From NCBI GenBank assembly GCA_021234155.1, contig JAJEKV010000322.1, forward strand, positions 250,001-314,000: a stretch of 64,000 nucleotides of DNA. The letters are read 5' to 3'. Of the stretch, positions 57,174-64,000 are shown piece by piece. The position numbers and the translations under genes were made by a program. Source of the DNA: Isoetes taiwanensis (lineage: Eukaryota > Streptophyta > Lycopodiopsida > Isoetales > Isoetaceae). Position 1 is the stretch's first letter, and every line of letters begins with the position of its first letter. The notes beneath the pieces were generated by a model. It worked only from the letters and a program-made list of their open reading frames with translations. It was not told the DNA's origin and ran no database searches.

Positions 57174-57962
57174 TTATAATATAAAGATTAGAGCTCGGGA
57201 TGAGAAACTAAGGTGAAGAAAAGGTGCCTCAAGGTGTCAATTTGAGGGATGAAAGCTCGACGCTCATAAAGAATCATAGAGAGGCTCAACGGAAACCATG
57301 ATGGGAAAAGGTCTATGAATTTGGAAAATTGCTGGTTGATGCGAGTGACCGCACGATGGCGCTCATTCGCATTGAGGAAAAAAGCATGGGATGCATTGTC
57401 CGAATTGTTCCCATACATTCAGAGAATGGACCTCACAAGAGAAGATGAAGAAATGTTCGCAAACGAATAACAAATTTATTAAAGCTTTCATAGACGCATG
57501 GGGGGAGAGTGAAGTCACGCGACTACTTGCACACATCTTTGGGCTCATGCACCTTGGTTTTTAGGAAGTATGGAAGCCTAGCAAAGGTGGAGTGCACAAG
57601 GCATGGAGAAGTCGCGATAAACAAGCTTAAAATAGCCTTTCATCGTAACACCCAAAGAGGGTGGAAATGTGGAACCAACCCCCTAAGACGATGACAGAGT
57701 GGTTTTATAGAAGGGCGATGGCTAACATTTACAAGAAGGTCGCTTTTAAGGAGCAACCTGAAGTCGTGAAACACCATTGGCATAATGCTCAAGAGAAAAC
57801 GGAAAGTTGCTTGGCAAAATTTAGGGCCCCACTAGCATCGCAGAACAAAGGGGAGATCTAAGAGACAAAGAATCGGTAAAGCATACTTGTAATGTGTAGC
57901 ATGTTCACACGACGCTGGGTATTTTGCCTCCAACCTTTGTTTGTAACAACTGTAGCTTCGCT
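57174..57962 (+). other. Coding-like fragments, unrecognised
   Basis: Fragments in shifting frames, including LLAHIFGLMHLGF (about 57,525-57,563) and MTEWFYRRAMANIYKKVAFK (57,691-57,750) followed by EVVKHHWHNAQEKTESCLAK and a stop at 57,859. No motif recognised. Confidence 0.3.
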
Positions 57963-57974
57963 GGCGCGGTGATC
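57963..57974 (-). promoter_or_regulatory. 3'-end motif copy (variant)
   Basis: GGCGCGGTGATC (+), near match to the 13-mer at 59,982; lies beyond the 3' side of gene U4. Confidence 0.4.
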
Positions 57975-58119
57975 TTTATTTAGATCATAATGGCTTAATC
58001 AGTGGAGTTCGCTATTGCTTGCATTTATGTGGTTTCAGGCCGTGGTGAAGTTTTACAAGATAATAATAAAAAGGGTTACTTTTGATTAAAGTTGTGAAAG
58101 ATGTTACATTGAAAACAAA

Positions 58120-58600
58120 AATACAACCACTCATTGTTGCTCCAAAGGCGCAGCTCTTCTTCATTATCTTCATCATCATCATCAGCCCGGCCTCGCTTTC
58201 GTTTCATCTCTTCCCTCAGCGAGCAATCACCCTATCCAAACGTTCCTCCATCTGTCCACCATCTCTTTGTACATGTCCCGGCCCCGTCCCCAATAGCACA
58301 ACGGTTCTTTTGCTTGAATTAGCATCCTCAAGTACGCCGCCATAACCACCTCGGGCAGTAGCTTGTTAGCATGTCATCCTCATCCTGTCCACCTTCTATT
58401 CAACTACCGATTTGTCTCTCTCTGCTAATGAAGCATGAGAAGGTTGAATTCATTCTTCTTCTTTTCTGAATTGTAACGGCGTTTTCTTTAGAAGATCATC
58501 TTGCTCCTTCAACCTCTTCATTAGAACACCCAACACTATGTCGGAAGGGAGTTCTATCTCTGCTTTCCATTATCACCGGGTTGAGGATGTGGGAGGCCAT
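58120..58600 (-). CDS. Tandem-array gene U4 (frames broken)
   Basis: Starts at 58,600 with MASHILNPVIMESRDR. A one-base shift gives LPSDIVLGVLMKRLKEQDDL, which matches DITLAVVMKRFKEIHDENN of U1, so the two are paralogues. The C-terminus is charged (MKRKRGRADDDDEDNEEE). There is a TATA-like TATAAAT (minus strand, about 58,689-58,697) about 90 nt before the start. The product would be a small, helical, nucleus-type basic/acidic protein of unknown role. No intron signal is seen. The 3' boundary is approximate. Confidence 0.45.
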
Positions 58601-58919
58601 AGATGACAAATGGGAGGGACGTTAAGATTATAGAAGTGAGGAGCAAAGACTCTAACCGGGCGGAAGGAGCACAATGCAAGGACCTCAATTTATACATATT
58701 AGCTTTGAACATATTAAAACACACCGGCCATTGCCGACGACGCGGTCGAGCCGGATTCTCGGTTGTCCGCTAGAACACATTAATGGTACTGTCTCACTGA
58801 ACACATTAATAACTATTCTAACTACATCAGATATCACACCACGCTGAATCGCAGACACGAAGCTTTAAAACCCTATGAAGGGTTTCACAGGTGATCTCGG
58901 CGGTTTTTCATTCTCTACC

Positions 58920-59458
58920 ACGGATATTGAAAATTAAAATAGGAAACGTAATATTCGGGGTACATTTGTCAAAAACTTTTCCCATTGAAAAATAAAACCA
59001 ATTACAAACATTAAAAACGGGCCCCTCTCTAGGAGGAGCCCGATGCCTATGATCGCCGCAAGCTCTTCCGAGGGCGTTGATAATTTTTTTCGCTTCCTCC
59101 AACATGATTGCTCGCCCGCTCAAGCAACCACGCTCTCATATTTCAACCTTATCTTCCCGCCATCGAAGTTGGGCTCCGGCAGCCTCCCCGCTTCGATTGC
59201 GGCCCTAAGCTCTCTTTGAGGTTGAGACTCGCGGGCGCCATTCGCTGGCCTAAGGCAGCACCGATTGTCGCTAAGACTAAAATCACCTCCCTCAGAAGGC
59301 GGCTTTTTCCTCCGGGCCAAGAACCAGCTTTGGCGACGCCTTCATCATTCTTTCTTTTAGAAGGCGGATCCGCTCCTCCGCCTTGATAATGTTCCAATTT
59401 CCTTGACCAAAACTTGAGACAAGATCCTCGGGCAGGATGGAACCGAGCCGGAGGCCAT
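58920..59458 (-). CDS. Tandem-array gene U3 (frames broken)
   Basis: MASGSVPSCPRILSQVLVKE at 59,458, with CTATATAAAG (minus strand, 59,546-59,555) 88 nt upstream, the same spacing as U1, U2 and U4. Further fragments are AEERIRLLKERMMKASPKLV, REVILVLATIGAALG, SQPQRELRAAIEAGRLPEP, and RKRKKLSTPSEELAAI. These are heptad-like and charged. No family recognised. Membership of the U family rests on position, promoter spacing and the MAS start rather than clear residue identity. Confidence 0.4.
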
Positions 59459-59981
59459 TGAAAGTGATGGGAGAACAGAGGATGGCCGAGGGCTGATGTG
59501 GTAGAAACGTAAGATGCATGGATAGGAGAAGACAAAGGCCCGACGCTTTATATAGAAACTAGAGATACGTTGGAATCTACGGTTATGTAAACCGATAAAG
59601 TTGTGTAATAATCCTACGAGGCTAAATTATAGCATGCAATTAGGGCAACGGTAGCCTATGTTCGTGATCATGGGATCCGCGATATCCCAGCCGCATCGCA
59701 TGCGTGCCGCATAAAAGACAAAGTTGTTATTGTGGCAGCAAGATGCCACGCCCTTGGCATGACGCTGTCATCCACAAGCCAATGTATGTGAATAGACGTT
59801 GTCATCCACATGCAAATCGCATTTACCGCAAGTTATATCACATAATCTAGCTAGATATTTGTGTTACATACACTTTTCCATTAATAAATTATGAATTTAT
59901 ACATACAACCAGGTGTATCGTTGTGGAGATTATAATGACTTTAAATCCATTGATTGCTACCTAATTGCAAGAATGGCATTT

Positions 59982-59994
59982 CGCCGCGGTGATC
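59982..59994 (-). promoter_or_regulatory. 3'-end motif copy
   Basis: CGCCGCGGTGATC (+), 86 nt beyond the U2 stop position; exact copy at 63,301-63,313. Confidence 0.55.
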
Positions 59995-60079
59995 TTTTTT
60001 AATAAAACAAAACAAGAGAACAGTGAGAAGCAAGAAATAGAGCAAATTTTTCTTTGAAACAAAAATATATATACAATGG

Positions 60080-60429
60080 CTAATGGATCTTCATGATCCC
60101 GAAGTTGAAGCCGTGAAAGCTGCAGCGTTCTCATCCTCCGCAAATGAAGCTTCTTCTCCATATCTTCTAGCCAATAAATATTGTGCAGTTAAAACCGCTT
60201 AACCCTATGGCTATTGGCCTCCGGCACTGGGTTAATGTTGCCGCGAGCTCAAGGTCTCGCCATGCAGCATTCTCCTAGTGAATTCCATCTGCCCACCGCC
60301 TTCCATCTTTCTGGCGAATCCAGACGGTTGTTTTCGTTGAACCTTCCTTGAATCTTCATCACCACAAAGAAGGGTGATGTCCCGGGCCTCCGGCACCTGG
60401 CCGCTATCGGAGGAGGATGAAGATGTCAT
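60080..60429 (-). CDS. Tandem-array gene U2 (frames broken)
   Basis: MTSSSSSDSGQVPEARDITL at 60,429, TATAAATAG on the minus strand at about 60,533-60,541 (104 nt upstream), and a C-terminal DHEDP shared with U1. DNA identity with U1 continues from promoter through 3' flank (59,948-60,540 against 60,790-61,440), so this is a segmental tandem copy. Several small indels shift the frame after DITL. Confidence 0.5.
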
Positions 60430-60840
60430 CTGAGGAGAAGGCGGAAGGCTTGGAAGGCTGGAGGGGGAGAAGATGAGCGTAAGAAGGCTGAAGGCGAAGA
60501 GGATCTGAGGTCAAGGCAAGATAGAAAGTCTTCTATTTATAACACAGGGATTTCGTGAGTAGCTTGAGTCACACGACACGCCAAGGGATGCCGGGTCGAA
60601 AATCGACGCGCTACTCGCCGGGGAGGAAAAAGGACCGCATTTTTCTAACGCTTTTCTTCCCAGAGAAAGCTCGTGGTGATAATTTTATTGATAATTTCTT
60701 TGATACAATCTATACATAAGTAATTTTATCGATACATAACTAAAGATAGAACTTTCATTGAAGCAAAATAGAACAAGATGGAGATGATGACGACGCCAAA
60801 TCCATTGATTGCTACCTAATTAAAAGCAAGGCATTTCAAG

Positions 60841-60851
60841 GCCGCGGTGAT
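60841..60851 (-). promoter_or_regulatory. 3'-end motif copy (variant)
   Basis: GCCGCGGTGAT (+), about 100 nt beyond the U1 stop. Confidence 0.5.
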
Positions 60852-60949
60852 ATTTTAATAAAACAGTAACATACATTGGAACAACAGATAGATAGAAGCA
60901 AAAATAGAGAAAACTTTTCTTTGAAGCAAAAAATAGATAGATACAACGG

Positions 60950-61346
60950 CTAGGGATCTTCATGATCCTCTAGCTGATTTTCATGTCCCGGTGAAGTCGT
61001 AAGGAGCAGGTTTCTCATCCTCCTCCAGCTCTGAAACTTCTTCTCCATATCTTCTAAGGCTCCTTTGAATCATGTGAGCAGCTTAACCGCCTCGCCCTGC
61101 GGGCTCGTTGCCTCTTGGTACATGGTTAATGTTTCCACGAAGCTCAACGCCTCGCGCAGGTGCCAGCGACTCCCTCGCGGAAGGTTAATTGCCGATCGCC
61201 TTCATTGTTCTCGGCGACGAGACGGTTGTTTTCATCATGGATCTCCTTGAATCTCTTCATCACCACCGCAAGGGTGATGTCCACGGCAGCCTGGGGTGGG
61301 AGTGCTATCTTGGCGGGTCGCTGCTAGAGGAAGATGATGATGCCAT
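60950..61346 (-). CDS. Tandem-array gene U1 (frames broken)
   Basis: MASSSSSSSDPPR at 61,346; a one-base change leads into VDITLAVVMKRFKEIHDENN and RLVAENNEGDRQLTFREGV. ALSFVETLTMYQEATSPQGE, LEDMEKKFQSWRRMRN and a terminal QLEDHEDP-stop (60,950-60,952) follow. Predicted helical/coiled-coil, about 130 residues. TATAAATAG on the minus strand at about 61,433-61,441, 87 nt upstream. No known family. Either a decayed gene or a good gene in poor sequence. Confidence 0.5.
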
Positions 61347-61432
61347 CGGAGCGTAAGGTGGAAGGCGGAAGCCGGAAGTAGAAGATGAGCGAAGGCGGAA
61401 GGCGATCGAGGTCAGCGTGGACATCGGGTCTT

Positions 61433-61442
61433 CTATTTATAA
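61433..61442 (-). promoter_or_regulatory. TATA box of U1
   Basis: TTATAAATAG on the minus strand; the same box is at 60,533-60,542 for U2. Confidence 0.6.
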
Positions 61443-61559
61443 TATGAGTCACACGAAGTTGCTTTCGCGATCGCGGTGAAGAATAAATAAATTAATTGTC
61501 TTTTTCCAATAATATTTCATTTCTTCGAGATAGATATCACACCACGTAAAACCTAGATA

Positions 61560-63098
61560 TGACGTAAAAATCGACCGATGTATATTTCAAGGCGGATGTG
61601 AATAAATACAAATAAAATAATTTTATTAGGAATTTCGAAGGACAATCGTACATAAATAATTTTACCGATACAAGTTGGAAAACATATAACTTCCAATTTC
61701 TCAAGCTTCACGCCAATTTCATGCTCTTTCAATCCCCGCCAAGACCGATCCAACAAGGCAATGACTTCCATGTTATCACCCCAGCCTTCCAACCTTGGGT
61801 GAGCTGCCGCCAGCCTAAAAATTTAACATATTGCTCGCCCGCAGACCGCTTGGTCGCCAAAATATTGTAACACAACATCCCCGAATTGCTATCACCCTTT
61901 CGGTGTTTGATGCCAATTGGGAATGGTTCCTAACATGCATAATGCACGGAGGTAATAGACAAACTCGCACCCTTTGGACTGAAAAGTTCACATCAAGACG
62001 ACATCTCCCCATTAACGAATCTTGAGATATATCTTAACAATGTAGAGTCCTTCAATCTTTCCCTCCCCCGCTGCATGTCGGCAAGAAAAATCATCTACTT
62101 CTCACAAATAAGAACCCTCAAGATTATCTTCTTCACATTTATCCTCATCTACTGTGCTTTATGCCGCTGATTGATCAAGGGCCCGCCAAACCTCAGATCC
62201 TGTTGGCAGCTTTGCACGGAGACGCCGGAATTCTTCTTCCGCTGGTAGATTCGCCTCATCTTGAGCAAAATCGAGACTCCAGCCTCTCATATGCTTCTTT
62301 AAGCTTTATAGCATTCCGGTATAATTAGATACTTCAAACATCTCTTTGTCCAAATCCCTTCAAAATCTAGGGCCTAAGTTTACCCATTCGCCAAGGTACC
62401 GATAAGCTCGTCTTCCCTAGCACACATTCAGAACATAGACGGTTCCTCAAGATATCACTTAGCAATAAGTATTCTTTGCCTTCCACTAAAATTGGCGCTT
62501 TATGTCGACAACTTCTTTTTCATCCTCATCCCCATCCTCATCACCTTTAGAATCATCTCCCTCCTCCGTTCACCCAAGGCCAAGGCGGGGTTAAAACTCC
62601 TACATTCTTGCTCTTCTTCTTGTAGATCTATCTCCATTTCTACGCCATAGTCAAGATCATCACACATAAATCAACCCCCTTGGCTTAAAGATTTCATTGT
62701 TTCCCGGTATCTTTCGGTTTGGCCGAAAGCGAATGCAATAACTAGCAAATGCAAACGGCAAAGAGAAATAAGATACCTTCTTAAGCACAAGGACGCAGCC
62801 TGTGAGGAGCCCGGCGCAAAGATTCTTGAAAACATCTTCCCCGCTTGCAAATGGGAAGCCGCCTCCTCTAGAGCTGGTTTTGGAATCCACGAGCTGTGAC
62901 ATCCGCAAAGGACGCGGCGCCGAGACCAAGCGGTTCCGGGTGAAAGCTAAAGCAACCTCGATAGCATCCAAGCTCACTATTGTTTGCCATGATGTCCAAC
63001 TCCTTGCAATAGAACGGATAAATCGCAGTCGGCGCAACTTCCTCGTTGTCATGAGGGGCGGATGCATACTATTCCAGGAACTTCACATAACAATCCAT
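61560..63098 (-). pseudogene. Homologue of the H2B-like cassette (frames broken)
   Basis: Starts MDCYVKFLE at 63,098. It shares order and wording with the cassette at 40,837-42,480: an FYCKELD / KNL segment in the first part, an acidic DEDGDEDEKEVVDI stretch (about 62,500-62,550), VEGKEYLLLSDILRN (about 62,440-62,480, matching EEYLLLDIRN), and LPAEEEFRRLRAK (about 62,228, matching PTEEEFLASKS). The N-terminal histone fold is less clear here than in the first copy. Five or more frame breaks. It lies directly downstream of an H3-like gene on the same strand, as in chromovirus 2. Confidence 0.5.
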
Positions 63099-63300
63099 GG
63101 CGAAGCAAACGACGAAAACAAGAAGATGTTTAGGAGCGGTAAGGCGCCGTCACTTTTGAACTCAAGTAGTTGTTGATTATGAAAGGGGACACACGTTGTG
63201 GGGAGATTTGTCCGCACATTTTAGGTTAGGGTTAGGTTAGGGTTGGATCACACGACGCCAAGACTACTATGTGCAACAAAAGCACAATGCTTGTCACAAG

Positions 63301-63313
63301 CGCCGCGGTGATC
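63301..63313 (-). promoter_or_regulatory. 3'-end motif copy
   Basis: CGCCGCGGTGATC (+), about 125 nt beyond the H3-like stop and next to a small inverted repeat (gcttgt-ca-caagc). Confidence 0.5.
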
Positions 63314-63437
63314 CTCAACGATAACATTAAAAAAAAAATACAAAGTGCAAAGCTAGGCTTCTAAGAAAGAAATGGACTAAGAGATTATAAAGCCATTGCA
63401 TTAAGAAATATTATACATATGAAAACACAAAGGCACT

Positions 63438-64000
63438 TCACGGCCTTTTTTTTTTGGGGGTCTTTCTTCTTGTTGTATTCAGCCATAAAATTTTGACCAT
63501 AGTAATTTCTGGATCCCTTATGCGTAAGACGAGGCGCATGTCCCCTGGGCATGCGGGGCCACCCGCTTGGTATGTATTGTCGCAAGTCCGCGAGTCCTCG
63601 AACAGATCGACACCAACCGCTTCAAGCCATTTGAAGAGCATTTAAGGCGGTTGCTTGAATTTCAGAATCGGTATGATGTATCGCACCACACTCTTTGTAA
63701 TCTCTCTCACGAGCCCGCAAATGGGAGACGCGGAATGACCATCTCGGTTTTCTTCGATATTTCTTAATCTCGCTGGCCTCTCTTAATACCAGGCTTCGTC
63801 TTCCGCCAGAGCCTCTACCCTCACCCACCCCAAAGATTTGAGTTCGTTGTTTCGGCCGACTCTTCCGTCCGCCTCCACCCCCAGCATCTGCAGGGCCGCC
63901 TCTACCGACTTTCCTTCCATCTCCCCGGTCACATTCCCGGGTCCTTCCCCCGGGCGTTGGGCCTCCTCCTCTGATTTGAAGGTCCCTGCACCTCCTGCTG
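63438..64000 (-). pseudogene. Second histone H3-like (CENH3-like) gene, 5' end outside the window
   Basis: Minus strand. A Gly/Arg-rich basic tail (GGRKSRPKQRTQ, GRGSGGRR) is followed by the H3 fold across frames: LVLREASEIKKYRRK, TEMVIPRLPFA, LVREITKSVVRYIIP, ATALNALQMA, VGVDLFEDSRTC, IHTKRV, PGDMRLVLRIRD, ending KTPKKKRP-stop at 63,438. These align in order with H3 alphaN to alpha3. VIPRLPFA and about three extra residues in loop 1 (between LVREI and ALNAL) are CENH3-type traits. Three or four one-base frame changes. Stop is followed by the 13-mer motif at 63,301. Confidence 0.75.

Noticed and set aside
63217-63247. Telomere-like 'taggttagggttaggttagggttgg'.
   Set aside because: Only about four imperfect units, not a run of the plant TTTAGGG repeat.

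Overview
The window looks like a repeat-dominated stretch of a large plant nuclear genome. It holds Ty3/gypsy chromovirus, Ty3 non-chromovirus and Ty1/copia LTR elements, a LINE remnant, Helitrons with CTAG ends, MITE-like elements, and retroelement primer sites matching tRNA-Met and tRNA-Asp. No ordinary intron-bearing host gene is intact. The species cannot be named from the sequence.

Left part (1-15.6 kb) is a nest at least six deep: a copia element, broken by a chromovirus, broken by a small TIR element, broken by Helitron A, broken by Helitron D, broken by Helitron B. A further Helitron (C) sits in the same chromovirus. A, B and C carry about 1.5 kb of almost pure pyrimidine (+ strand), which creates very long but meaningless open frames. 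15.6-24 kb is a minus-strand Ty3 element (gag, protease, RT, RNase H, integrase, 5' LTR) interrupted by a 2.2 kb insert holding a possible captured exon and a MITE. 24.8-34.8 kb holds two related non-autonomous LTR families with tRNA-Asp primer sites. One is a tandem LTR pair. The other is complete, with a 3 kb Helitron in its 5' LTR and the matching empty site in its 3' LTR.

36.47-50.08 kb is a 13.6 kb chromovirus with 1.8 kb LTRs and a TTGTC target duplication. Between its primer site and gag lie two gene-like cassettes. The first ends in a recognisable histone H3 fold with CENH3-like wording; the second begins with an H2B-like fold. Each is preceded by a pair of about 65-nt multi-stem hairpins and a TATA box. 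On the minus strand at the right edge (61.5-64 kb) a second H3-like gene and a homologue of the H2B-like cassette occur in the same order. They are followed by a regular tandem array (about 0.9 kb period) of four short, apparently intronless genes with TATA boxes about 90-105 nt before the start codon. This repeated association of histone-fold genes, hairpins and compact TATA-driven units is the most unusual content.

50.1-57.2 kb contains unrecognised low-complexity and exon-like sequence, direct repeats, and a chimeric Helitron with two outward 3' ends. Many reading frames in 38-64 kb are broken by one- or two-base indels while the protein wording between breaks stays conserved, so assembly error is a live explanation. 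All assignments were made by eye, without database searches.
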